Assembly (NCBI GenBank): GCA_016206565.1
Contig: JACQRG010000005.1
Location: forward strand, 1-8,388
Source of the DNA: Candidatus Omnitrophota bacterium
Lineage (GTDB): Bacteria; Omnitrophota; Gorgyraeia; Aquiviventales; Aquiviventaceae
Direction of reading: 5' to 3'
Length of the DNA: 8,388 nucleotides
Below, piece by piece: positions 1-6,182 of the stretch; position 1 is the first letter of the stretch, and every line of letters starts with the position of its first letter. The notes beneath the pieces were generated by a model, which made no database searches, was not told the origin of the DNA, and worked only from the letters and a program-made list of their open reading frames with translations. The position numbers were made by a program, and so were the translations under genes.

Positions 1-884
1 GCCAGCAGCTCGCCAACGGGCTCACGCTGGGCGCCATCTATGCGCTCATCGCCCTGGGCTACACGACGATCTACGGCGTCATCCAGCTCATCAACTTCGC
101 CCACGGCGAGGTCTTCGTCGTCGGCGCCTACGTGGGCCTGACCGTGCTGCTCCTGCTGCCCTCCGGCGTGCCATGGTGGCTTGCGCTGGTCCTCTGCCTG
201 GCCGGGGCGAAGCTCTGCTGCGCGCTGCTGGGCTTCGGGATTGAGCGCGCCGCATACCGGCCGATGCGCCAGGCGCCTCGGCTCAACGCCTTCATCACCG
301 CGATCGGGATGTCGTTCTTTCTCCAGAACGCGCTGATGCTGCTCTACGGTGCTACCGACCGGCCGTATCCGAGCCTCCTGCCAGCGGTGCCCTGGCAGAT
401 CGGCGGCGTGTCGGTGACCGGCGTCCATCTGCTCATCTGGGCGGCGATCGCGGCCGCGGCGGCAGCACTGCGCCTGCTGGTCATGTCCACGCGGCTGGGC
501 ATTGCCATGCGCGCCACCGCGCAGGACCGCACCGCCTGCGCCCTCTTGGGCGTGCCGGTGGACCGGATCGTCGCCATCACGTTCGTGATCGGCTCGGCCT
601 TCGCCGGGGCCGGCGGGGTGCTCTTCGGGCTGCTCTACGGCACCGTCAACTTTCATGACGGCTACCTGCTGGGGCTCAAGGCGTTCACCGCGGCGGTGCT
701 GGGCGGCATCGGCAACATCCCCGGCGCGCTGCTGGGCGGGCTGGTGCTGGGCTTGCTGGAAGGGTTGGGAGCCGCGTACCTCTCGGCGCAGTGGAAAAAC
801 GCTTTCGCGTTCATCGTGCTGGTGGTCTTGCTGCTGTTCAAGCCCGCCGGGTTGCTGGGTGAACGAGTGGCGGAACGAGCCTAG
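1..884 (+). CDS. livH: LivH-type branched-chain amino acid ABC permease (5' partial)
   Basis: This is one of the two inner-membrane permeases of a branched-chain or hydrophobic amino acid ABC importer (HAAT family). The reading frame is open from base 3, so the start codon lies just outside the window. About 293 codons are visible against a usual 290-310, so only a handful of N-terminal residues should be missing. The visible N-terminus has the family hallmarks NGLTLGAIYALIALGY and INFAHGE. Several hydrophobic helices follow, then a cytoplasmic coupling loop around TRLGIAMRATAQD, and near the C-terminus the family motif GGIGNIPGALLGGL. The GTG at 132 is an internal valine codon, not the start. 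The gene ends in TAG one base before the livM start. Family assignment is secure. The actual substrate (Leu/Ile/Val, amides, urea or other compounds) cannot be read from the permease. Confidence 0.95.
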   Translation, partial: QQLANGLTLGAIYALIALGYTTIYGVIQLINFAHGEVFVVGAYVGLTVLLLLPSGVPWWLALVLCLAGAKLCCALLGFGIERAAYRPMRQAPRLNAFITAIGMSFFLQNALMLLYGATDRPYPSLLPAVPWQIGGVSVTGVHLLIWAAIAAAAAALRLLVMSTRLGIAMRATAQDRTACALLGVPVDRIVAITFVIGSAFAGAGGVLFGLLYGTVNFHDGYLLGLKAFTAAVLGGIGNIPGALLGGLVLGLLEGLGAAYLSAQWKNAFAFIVLVVLLLFKPAGLLGERVAERA

Positions 885-885
885 C

Positions 886-1845
886 ATGAGCCGGCGGACC
901 AACCTCATCTGGGGCCTGGGCGCGGCGCTGGCCTTCACGCTGCCGCTCGTCGGGGTCAACGCCTACCATCTCGATGTCCTGACCACCGCGCTGCTCTATG
1001 CCATCCTGGCGCTCGGCCTGAACCTCATCGTGGGCCTCACCGGTGTGCTGCACTTAGGCTACGCCGCCTTCTTCGGCATCGGCGCGTATACCTACGCGCT
1101 GCTGAACCTGCATGCCGGCTGGCCGTTCTGGCTCGGATGGATCCCCGCGGCCCTGGTCGCCGGCCTGTGCGGCGCGGCGCTGGGCCTGCCGGCGCTGCGG
1201 GTGCGCGGCGATTACCTGGCCATCGTCACGCTGGGTTTCGGGGAGATCGCCCGCATCGCGTGCCTGAACCTCGCGCGCTGGACCGGCGGACCCAACGGGC
1301 TGCTGGGCATCGCGCATCCCGCGCTGGCGTGGCCGGGCGGGCCGCGCCTGGACTTCGGGGTGGCCTCAGCGCCCTATTACTATCTGGCGCTGCTTGCGGT
1401 GTTGATGGTCGGCGGCCTGTGCGTGCGGCTCATCCGCTCGCGCGTCGGCCGGGCCTGGGCCGCGCTGCGCGACGATGAGCTGGCCGCCGCCTGCGCCGGC
1501 ATCCCGGTGCTCCAGCTGAAGCTCCTAGCCCAGGGCATCGGCGGCGCTATCGCCGGAATCGCCGGGGCCATCTTCGCGGCGAAGCAGGGCACCATCACGC
1601 CGGACAGCTTCGACTTTATCCTCTCGGTGATGCTCCTGGCTATGGTGGTGCTCGGCGGCCTGGGCAGCGTGCGCGGGGCGATCATCGGCGCCTTGGCCCT
1701 CGGCACCCTGCCGGAGCTGTTGCGCGGCATGGAGCAGTACCGGATGCTGGTCTTCGGCCTGGCGATGATCGTCATGATGCGGCTGCGTCCCGAAGGGTTC
1801 TTCGGCAAGGCGCGCGGCCTGACCGGCGGTTCACGAGGCCCGTGA
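886..1845 (+). CDS. livM: LivM-type branched-chain amino acid ABC permease
   Basis: This is the second permease of the importer, 319 aa, and it should pair with LivH in the inner membrane. The protein is mostly hydrophobic helices. Family signatures are GLNLIVGLTGVLHLGYAAFF at about residues 44-63, LRVRGDYLAIVTLGFGEIAR at about 104-123, and TGGPNGLLGI at about 133-142. A cytoplasmic coupling loop GRAWAALRDDELAAACAGI at about 188-206 should contact the ATPases, and the C-terminal VVLGGLGSVRGAIIGA is typical. The frame is open further upstream, but that extension only overlaps livH in another frame. The ATG at 886 gives a normal LivM N-terminus and sits one base after the livH stop, so translation is probably coupled. 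The ribosome-binding site is weak. The stop overlaps the livG start. Confidence 0.96.
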   Translation: MSRRTNLIWGLGAALAFTLPLVGVNAYHLDVLTTALLYAILALGLNLIVGLTGVLHLGYAAFFGIGAYTYALLNLHAGWPFWLGWIPAALVAGLCGAALGLPALRVRGDYLAIVTLGFGEIARIACLNLARWTGGPNGLLGIAHPALAWPGGPRLDFGVASAPYYYLALLAVLMVGGLCVRLIRSRVGRAWAALRDDELAAACAGIPVLQLKLLAQGIGGAIAGIAGAIFAAKQGTITPDSFDFILSVMLLAMVVLGGLGSVRGAIIGALALGTLPELLRGMEQYRMLVFGLAMIVMMRLRPEGFFGKARGLTGGSRGP

Positions 1846-2627
1846 TGCCGCAGCCGCTCTTGGCCATCCGCGAGCTGAGCAAGCGGTTCGGCGGGGTGCA
1901 CGCCCTCGAGGGGGTCGCCCTGGATGTGGCCGAGGGACAGACTGCGGGCCTCATCGGTCCCAACGGGGCCGGCAAGACCACGCTGTTTAACTGCGTCACC
2001 GGGGTGTTGCGGCCGGACCAGGGCGCCATCCGCTTCGGCCGCGAAGGCGGCGAGGAGCTGGTTGGGCTGGCCCCGCACCAGGTGGCCCAGCGCGGCATCG
2101 CACGCACCTTCCAGAACATCCGGCTCTTCGCCGGCATGACCGCGCTGGAGAACGTAGTCGTCGGCACCTACCTGCGCACGCACGCCGGGCTCTTAAGCGC
2201 CGCCCTGCGGCTGCCGGAAGCGCGCCGGGAGGAGACGTGGGCGCGCGAGCGCGCGATGGGCCTGCTGGCGCGCGTCGGCCTGGCGGACTGCGCCGGCCAG
2301 CCGGCCAGCACCCTGCCGTTTGGCTGGCAGCGGCGGCTGGAGATCGCCCGCGCGCTGGCCTCGGATCCGTCGCTGCTCCTGCTTGATGAGCCGGCGGCGG
2401 GCTTGAACGCCACCGAGAAGCAGGAGCTGCTCCTCCTGCTGCGGCAGCTCAAGACCCAGGGCCTGGCGATGCTGCTCATCGAGCATGACATGCAGGTGGT
2501 GATGGGGGTCTGCCAGCGGGTCGTGGTGCTGGACTATGGCCGGGTCATTGCGCAGGGCGCGCCGGGCGAGGTGCAGCGCGACCCGCGCGTCATCGAAGCG
2601 TATCTGGGGGCACCCGCAGCGGCATGA
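1845..2627 (+). CDS. livG: LivG-type ABC transporter ATPase
   Basis: This is one of the two cytoplasmic ATPases that power the importer, 260 aa, with all nucleotide-binding elements in order. Walker A is GPNGAGKTT (38-46), and the Q-loop is in the LivG hallmark ARTFQNIRLF (Q90). Walker B is LLLLDEPAAGLN (177-188) and the H-loop is IEHDM (H214). The C-terminus IEAYLG is typical. The ABC signature reads LPFGWQRRLEIARALA (157-172), where LivG proteins usually carry a Ser/Pro-Tyr-Gly-Gln/Asp core, so Phe159 and Trp161 are mildly unusual. Two starts are possible: GTG at 1842 or ATG at 1845. I chose the ATG because GAGG at 1835-1838 then lies 6 bases upstream. The ATG shares its first base with the livM stop (TGATG), indicating translational coupling. 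Confidence 0.95.
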   Translation: MPQPLLAIRELSKRFGGVHALEGVALDVAEGQTAGLIGPNGAGKTTLFNCVTGVLRPDQGAIRFGREGGEELVGLAPHQVAQRGIARTFQNIRLFAGMTALENVVVGTYLRTHAGLLSAALRLPEARREETWARERAMGLLARVGLADCAGQPASTLPFGWQRRLEIARALASDPSLLLLDEPAAGLNATEKQELLLLLRQLKTQGLAMLLIEHDMQVVMGVCQRVVVLDYGRVIAQGAPGEVQRDPRVIEAYLGAPAAA

Positions 2628-3331
2628 TGCTCGCCGTGGACGGGCTTAAGGCGGGGTACGGCGCGACCACGTGCCTGCACGGGGTCTCGCTGCAGGTGCA
2701 GGCCGGGGAGATTATCGCCCTGTTGGGTGCTAATGGGGCGGGCAAGACCACGACCCTGATGGCCATCTCCGGGCTGGTGCGGCCGCAGGCCGGCTCGATG
2801 GCGTTCAATGGCGCCTCGCTCATCGGCCTGGCACCCGAGCATATCGTGGAGCAGGGCATCAGCCAGGTGCCTGAGGGCCGGCGCATCCTGCCGCGGCTCA
2901 CCGTGTTGGAGAACCTGGAGCTGGGCGCGTACCGGCGCAACGATCGGGCCGCGATCCGGCAGGATCAGGAGCGCGTCTTCGCCCTCTTTCCTGTGTTGGC
3001 CGAGCGCCGCCGCCAGCTCGCCGGCACCCTCTCGGGCGGGGAGCAGCAGATGCTTGCGATGGCGCGCGGCCTGATGGCCCGGCCCACGCTGCTCTTGCTC
3101 GATGAGCCCTCGCTGGGGCTGGCCCCGAAGCTGGTGCTGGCGATCTTCGAGATCATCACGCGCATCAATCAGGACGGCACCACCATCCTGCTCGTGGAGC
3201 AAAACGCCTACCAGGCCCTGCGCGTCGCCCACCGCGGCTATGTCCTGGAAGCCGGCCGCATCGTCCTCGCCGACACCGCGGCCGCCCTGGCTCGGAATTC
3301 CAAGGTCAAGTCCGCTTACCTGGGCGGCTAG
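2624..3331 (+). CDS. livF: LivF-type ABC transporter ATPase
   Basis: This is the partner ATPase to LivG, 235 aa, the usual LivF size. It shows Walker A GANGAGKTT (35-43), the Q-loop in ISQVPEGRRI (Q81), a canonical signature LSGGEQQMLAMARGL (136-150) and Walker B LLLLDEPSLGLAP (156-168). The H-loop position reads VEQN (Q193 instead of histidine). That is a normal LivF feature and not a defect. The start ATG overlaps the livG stop as ATGA; a second ATG at 2627 would remove only one residue. It is the last gene of the liv operon. I see no terminator in the 29 bases that follow, so transcripts may run on into the hydrolase gene. Confidence 0.95.
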   Translation: MMLAVDGLKAGYGATTCLHGVSLQVQAGEIIALLGANGAGKTTTLMAISGLVRPQAGSMAFNGASLIGLAPEHIVEQGISQVPEGRRILPRLTVLENLELGAYRRNDRAAIRQDQERVFALFPVLAERRRQLAGTLSGGEQQMLAMARGLMARPTLLLLDEPSLGLAPKLVLAIFEIITRINQDGTTILLVEQNAYQALRVAHRGYVLEAGRIVLADTAAALARNSKVKSAYLGG

Positions 3332-3342
3332 GCGGTCCTGTT

Positions 3343-3351
3343 TGGTATACT
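3343..3351 (+). promoter_or_regulatory. Extended -10 promoter element for the hydrolase gene
   Basis: The motif TGGTATACT is an extended -10 (TGn plus TATACT, five of six matches to TATAAT). No recognisable -35 lies 16-18 bases upstream, which is acceptable for an extended -10. The expected transcription start is about 3357-3358, only 3-4 bases before the ATG at 3361, and no Shine-Dalgarno sequence precedes that ATG. A nearly leaderless mRNA is therefore predicted. This is inferred from motif and spacing only. Confidence 0.55.
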
Positions 3352-3360
3352 TTAGTTGAG

Positions 3361-4092
3361 ATGACGGTGACGAGCCACACGGTGCAGGCGCGCGACGGCG
3401 TGCGCATCGCCTTCAACCACTACCACAACGGCGGGGGTGGCGCAGCGGTCATTGCCTGCCACGGGTTCTTCAGCAGCAAGGAGGCGCGCTCCCATCGGCG
3501 CTTCAGCCAGGCGCTCGTGCAGGCCTGCGACGTCATCTCGATGGACTTCCGCGGGCACGGCCGCTCCGGCGGGCTCTACACCTTCTCGGCGCGCGAGGAT
3601 GCGGACCTGGAGGCGGTGCTGGAGTGGGCCGCCCCGCGCTTTGCGCGCCTGGGCCTCATCGGGTTCTCATTGGGTGCCGCCATCGCCATCAACACCGCCA
3701 GCCGCCACCCGGGACGGGTGCGCAGCCTCGTGGCGGTCAGCGCGCCGTCGGAGTTCGAGCGCATCGAGTTTCGCTGGTGGACGCCGCGCGCCCTGCGCGC
3801 CGGCTTAGCTTCGCTCGGGCCCGGCTCGGGCTGCCGACCGGGCAACCTGTTCCTGCCCAAGGAGCGGCCGGTGGAGCGCATCCGCGCGCTGCCGCAGCTG
3901 CCGGTGCTCTTCATCCACGGCACGGCGGACCCGATCGTGAGCCTGCAGCACAGCCGCCGCCTCCATGAGGCCGCGCCAGGCCCGAAACACCTGGAAGTCA
4001 TCCCAGGAGGGGGCCATGCCGAGTGGCTGTTCCGCGAGGACCCCGAAACCTTCAGCCGGCTCGTCCTGAGCTGGTTCTCCCGCACCCTCTAA
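3361..4092 (+). CDS. Alpha/beta hydrolase (serine esterase/lipase-like)
   Basis: This 243-aa cytoplasmic alpha/beta-hydrolase fold protein has no visible signal peptide. The fold order is complete: the oxyanion-region motif ACHGFFSSKE (32-41), then DFRGHGRSGG (62-71), the nucleophile elbow GFSLGAA with Ser103, the acid in HGTADPIV (Asp190), and the base in PGGGHAEWLF (His219). The cap between strands 6 and 7 is short (about 130-175). The substrate cannot be told. The layout resembles small carboxylesterases, acylglycerol lipases and BAAT/FrsA-like hydrolases. It lies 29 bases after livF and could be read from the liv operon, but a -10 element in the gap suggests its own promoter. The ATG at 3361 has no proper ribosome-binding site. 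The gene ends 2 bases from the convergent aldolase gene. It has no obvious functional link to either neighbour. Confidence 0.9.
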   Translation: MTVTSHTVQARDGVRIAFNHYHNGGGGAAVIACHGFFSSKEARSHRRFSQALVQACDVISMDFRGHGRSGGLYTFSAREDADLEAVLEWAAPRFARLGLIGFSLGAAIAINTASRHPGRVRSLVAVSAPSEFERIEFRWWTPRALRAGLASLGPGSGCRPGNLFLPKERPVERIRALPQLPVLFIHGTADPIVSLQHSRRLHEAAPGPKHLEVIPGGGHAEWLFREDPETFSRLVLSWFSRTL

Positions 4093-4094
4093 GG

Positions 4095-4682
4095 TCAGAA
4101 TCCACCCTGACTGGCGCGCTGGTACCAGCGTTGGAGCAGCTGGTCAGCCGCATCAAGCGTCGCACCCAGCGCGAGGAAGCCGTGGTCGCGCAGGATGACG
4201 TAATCATGCCGCGCGCACAGCGCGGCGGTTTCTTCGATCAGCTCGAGCGAGTTCGTCCTGGCCGACGTCCGCGTGATCGGCAGCCCCAGACGCTCGGCGT
4301 TCGCCAGCGCCCGGCCGTCATGGCCGTGGATGATGGCGCCGATGTCGGGCCGTCGGGCGTAGATCTCCAAGTGCATCAGCGCGTCGGTTGAGGGGCGGCG
4401 GCAGCCGTCGTAGACAAGCCGCGCCCGATCCGCCAGCTGTTCGCGGCCGACGACGTGCGCCAAGTCCTCGCTGCGCAGCGCGTCCTTGGGCGTTTCCCTC
4501 CCGGTGATCAGGCATCCGTCAGGGGTGCGGCAGCTGAGATTGCCGTGGTCGCCGGGTCCGTAGGAAGGCGTCAGGCCGCGGGCGTGCAGCGATTTCGCTG
4601 CAGCGATCAAGGCTTCAGTCGCGGGGAGGTTCGGCGCGGCCGCGCGTCGGCACGCCGGCTCGAAGACCTCCGTGGCGGCCAT
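4095..4682 (-). CDS. Class II aldolase/adducin-family protein, probable MTRu-1P or deoxyribulose-1P aldolase (or MtnB-like dehydratase)
   Basis: This 195-aa protein belongs to the zinc-dependent class II aldolase/adducin family (FucA, AraD, MtnB, Ald2/DrdA). Visible elements are the phosphate-binding motif HGNLS (46-50), CLITGRE (57-63), PSTDALMHLEIY (97-108), the zinc ligands in IIHGHD (His119 and His121) and the third ligand in RDHGFLALG (His167). The catalytic glutamate of FucA (Glu73) aligns with Asp100, an unusual but conservative change. The stretch between the second and third histidine is 46 residues, shorter than in FucA, and it lacks an obvious MtnB-style glutamate insert. It starts 3 bases after the mtnA stop with no Shine-Dalgarno sequence, so translation is probably coupled to mtnA. 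From that pairing I infer that it acts on the MtnA product, either cleaving it to DHAP plus an aldehyde (DHAP-shunt type) or dehydrating it (MtnB). I lean to the aldolase. Confidence 0.8.
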   Translation of the reverse strand: MAATEVFEPACRRAAAPNLPATEALIAAAKSLHARGLTPSYGPGDHGNLSCRTPDGCLITGRETPKDALRSEDLAHVVGREQLADRARLVYDGCRRPSTDALMHLEIYARRPDIGAIIHGHDGRALANAERLGLPITRTSARTNSLELIEETAALCARHDYVILRDHGFLALGATLDAADQLLQRWYQRASQGGF

Positions 4683-4685
4683 CGC

Positions 4686-5771
4686 TTACGCGGAGGGAAG
4701 GGCGGTCTCTCGCCGCACGAAGGCCTCGATGGCGTCGGGCCGGGGCGGGATGAGCCCGGCTTCCGTGATGAAGGCGGTCACCAGCGCCGCCGGCGTGACG
4801 TCAAAGGCCGGGTTCCTGGCGCGCGTTGCCGCCGGGCTGATTTGCACCCGCTGCCACGTGTCGTCGGCCGACCGGCCCCAGACCCACAACACCTCTTCCT
4901 CGCCGCGCTCTTCGATGACGATGGCCGCGCCGGTCGGGGTTGACAGATCGAAGGTGGACCGGGGCGCGGCGACATAAAACGGCACGTGGTGGCGGTCGGC
5001 CAGAACCGCCAGCGTGTAGGTGCCGATTTTGTTCGCGACGTCCCCGTTGGCCGCGATGCGGTCCGCCCCGACCAGGAGGCAGTCCACCTCGCCGCGCTGG
5101 ATGAACGTGCCGCAGGCCGTATCGGCGATCAGCGCGTGGGACACCCCCTCCTGCCCCAATTCCCACGCGGTGAGCTTCGCTCCCTGTCCGCGAGGGCGCG
5201 TCTCCGGGACGTAGACGAAGGGGCGCTTGCCGCGCCGCTGGGCCTGATAGATGGGTGCGAGCGCCGAGCCCCAATCGGCGAACGCCAGCCACCCCGCATT
5301 GCACTGGGTCATGACGTTCGCGCCGTCTTGCAGCAGCGGCTCGCCGGCCAGGCCGATCTGTTCGCCCGCCGCGGCGTTCTCATCGGCCAGCCGCTGCGCC
5401 GTCTGGACGGCCGCGCGGCGCGCAGCTTCGAGGTCCGGGGCCTGCCGGATCGAGGCCTCGACGCATTCCACCGCGTAGAAGAGGTCGCGCGCCGTCGGCC
5501 TGGTCGAGCGGATCATCCGGGCGGCCTGCTCGATCGAGGAGGCGAAGGACCCCTGCGGGGCGCCCAGCGCAGCCTGGGCCATCCCGAAACCGGCCGCGGC
5601 GCCGATGGCGCCGGCGCCACGGACCGCCATCGTCACGATGGCTTGGGCGGTGTCATGGGACGTCGGGCAGTCGAGGATCGCAAACTGATGGGGCAGGAGA
5701 CGCTGGTCAATCAGCCGCACCACCGCGCCTTCGAGCCAGACAGAGCGATACGATCGGCCTTGGACGCGCAT
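4686..5771 (-). CDS. mtnA: S-methyl-5-thioribose-1-phosphate isomerase (MtnA family)
   Basis: This enzyme isomerises the aldose-1-phosphate 5-methylthioribose-1-P (or 5-deoxyribose-1-P in DrdI-type relatives) to the ketose-1-phosphate, in salvage of methylthioadenosine or 5'-deoxyadenosine. It has 361 aa, close to the usual 340-370. Family motifs are present in order: RSVWLEG and LIDQRLLPHQF at the N-terminus, MAVRGAGAIGAAAGFG (48-63), MTQCNAGWLA with the catalytic Cys157, ETRPRGQGAKLTAWEL (190-205), and VGADRIAANGDVANKIGTYT with the catalytic Asp237. NPAFDVTPAALVTAFITEAG is near the end. Both catalytic residues are intact, which separates it from eIF2B-like regulatory homologues. The segment between the EERGEEEV and NPAFDVTP motifs has a slightly atypical sequence. 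It is the first gene of a two-gene minus-strand operon and has a strong extended -10 directly at its start codon. Confidence 0.93.
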   Translation of the reverse strand: MRVQGRSYRSVWLEGAVVRLIDQRLLPHQFAILDCPTSHDTAQAIVTMAVRGAGAIGAAAGFGMAQAALGAPQGSFASSIEQAARMIRSTRPTARDLFYAVECVEASIRQAPDLEAARRAAVQTAQRLADENAAAGEQIGLAGEPLLQDGANVMTQCNAGWLAFADWGSALAPIYQAQRRGKRPFVYVPETRPRGQGAKLTAWELGQEGVSHALIADTACGTFIQRGEVDCLLVGADRIAANGDVANKIGTYTLAVLADRHHVPFYVAAPRSTFDLSTPTGAAIVIEERGEEEVLWVWGRSADDTWQRVQISPAATRARNPAFDVTPAALVTAFITEAGLIPPRPDAIEAFVRRETALPSA

Positions 5772-5776
5772 GGCCG

Positions 5777-5785
5777 ATTATAGCA
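5777..5785 (-). promoter_or_regulatory. Extended -10 promoter for mtnA, predicting a leaderless mRNA
   Basis: On the minus strand the sequence is TGCTATAAT, a perfect TATAAT with an extended TGn. Only five bases separate it from the mtnA ATG at 5771. A start 6-7 bases after the -10 would fall on the first bases of the ATG, so the transcript should be leaderless. In agreement, no Shine-Dalgarno sequence precedes the ATG. No good -35 box is visible at 16-18 bases. Confidence 0.65.
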
Positions 5786-5812
5786 CTCCGTGATAGGCGC
5801 AGCTGATTCTGG

Positions 5813-5841
5813 TTGACGCGACGGGGTTCGCATGGTATCGT
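5813..5841 (+). promoter_or_regulatory. Sigma70-type promoter upstream of infA
   Basis: TTGACG (5813-5818) and TATCGT (5836-5841) are separated by exactly 17 bases, and TG at 5833-5834 adds an extended -10. The -35 matches five of six consensus positions and the -10 four of six. The expected start is about 5847-5848, some 83 bases before the infA ATG. It lies back to back with the mtnA promoter, with about 27 bases between the two core elements. Confidence 0.65.
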
Positions 5842-5847
5842 AGGGCA

Positions 5848-5930
5848 GTATTTTTCGGCTTTCACTTGACCGGGGAAACCGTGGAGCTGCGAGATGCTCC
5901 ACGGTTTTTTGTTTCTGAGGGCATCGAAGG
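5848..5930 (+). promoter_or_regulatory. infA leader with internal terminator (attenuator or small RNA)
   Basis: This is the predicted 5' leader between the promoter and infA. It holds a terminator-like hairpin at 5876-5910, then GAGGG (5917-5921) as a plausible ribosome-binding site 9 bases before the ATG. An alternative pairing, CGGCTTTC (5856-5863) with GAAACCG (5875-5881, one bulged C), would overlap the 5' arm of the terminator and could act as a weak antiterminator. I see no small leader-peptide ORF with its own start and stop. Either infA-csp is controlled by attenuation, or a separate RNA of about 60 nt is made. Confidence 0.45.
5876..5910 (+). terminator. Intrinsic terminator between promoter and infA
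   Basis: A perfect 12-bp stem pairs AAACCGTGGAGC (5876-5887) with GCTCCACGGTTT (5896-5907) around an 8-base loop. The T-run 5905-5910, followed by G and TTT, lies at the 3' base of the stem. The T-run is on the plus-strand side only, so it acts rightward, toward infA. No plus-strand gene ends here, because mtnA reads away to the left. It cannot therefore be an ordinary end-of-gene terminator. Confidence 0.75.
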
Positions 5931-6152
5931 ATGGCCAAGGAAGAGGGCGTCGGCGTGGAGGGGCAAGTGATCGAGCGGATGCGCAATTCGCGGTTTCGCG
6001 TCCAGCTGACCGGCGGGCACGTCGTCCTGGCCTATGTGGCGGGCAAGATCCGGCATCAATCGCGCCGGATTCTCGAAGGCGATACCGTGGGCATGTCGCT
6101 CTCGCCCTACGATTTGAGTCAGGGCCGGATCGTCTACTTATTGAAGCGCTAA
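5931..6152 (+). CDS. infA: Translation initiation factor IF-1
   Basis: IF-1 is a single OB-fold protein that binds the 30S A site during initiation. At 73 aa it has the normal length and aligns along its whole extent with known IF-1: MAKEEGV, VEGQVIERMRNSRFRVQL, GGHVVLAYVAGKIR, RILEGDTV and the hallmark SPYDLSQGRIVY near the C-terminus. Here it is not among ribosomal protein genes, where many bacteria keep it. It is paired instead with a cold-shock gene 30 bases downstream. It has its own promoter and a leader with a terminator hairpin, so expression may be attenuated. Whether the genome has another infA copy cannot be seen from this window. Confidence 0.95.
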   Translation: MAKEEGVGVEGQVIERMRNSRFRVQLTGGHVVLAYVAGKIRHQSRRILEGDTVGMSLSPYDLSQGRIVYLLKR

Positions 6153-6182
6153 CGCGCAAACAGAGAGGGGAGGTGAGAAAGC

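Noticed and set aside
655..885. N-terminal extension of livM into livH
   Set aside because: The frame is open, but the extra residues are Cys/Trp/Ser-rich out-of-frame livH sequence. ATG 886 gives a standard LivM N-terminus.
1380..2183. A 267-codon minus-strand ORF opposite livM/livG
   Set aside because: It is antisense to two secure genes, has Ser/Arg/Pro-rich composition and shows no recognisable domain.
3180..3197. Missing H-loop histidine in LivF (VEQN)
   Set aside because: Glutamine at this place is normal for the LivF family and is not evidence of an inactive ATPase.
2534..3232. A 232-codon minus-strand ORF opposite livF
   Set aside because: It lies wholly antisense to livG/livF, whose motifs are intact. 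The translation is low-complexity, rich in Arg, Gln and Gly, with no family motif. Such shadow ORFs are expected at this GC content.
4986..5783. A 265-codon plus-strand ORF opposite mtnA
   Set aside because: mtnA on the minus strand has both catalytic residues and all family motifs. The plus-strand product is Arg/Gly-rich without motifs.
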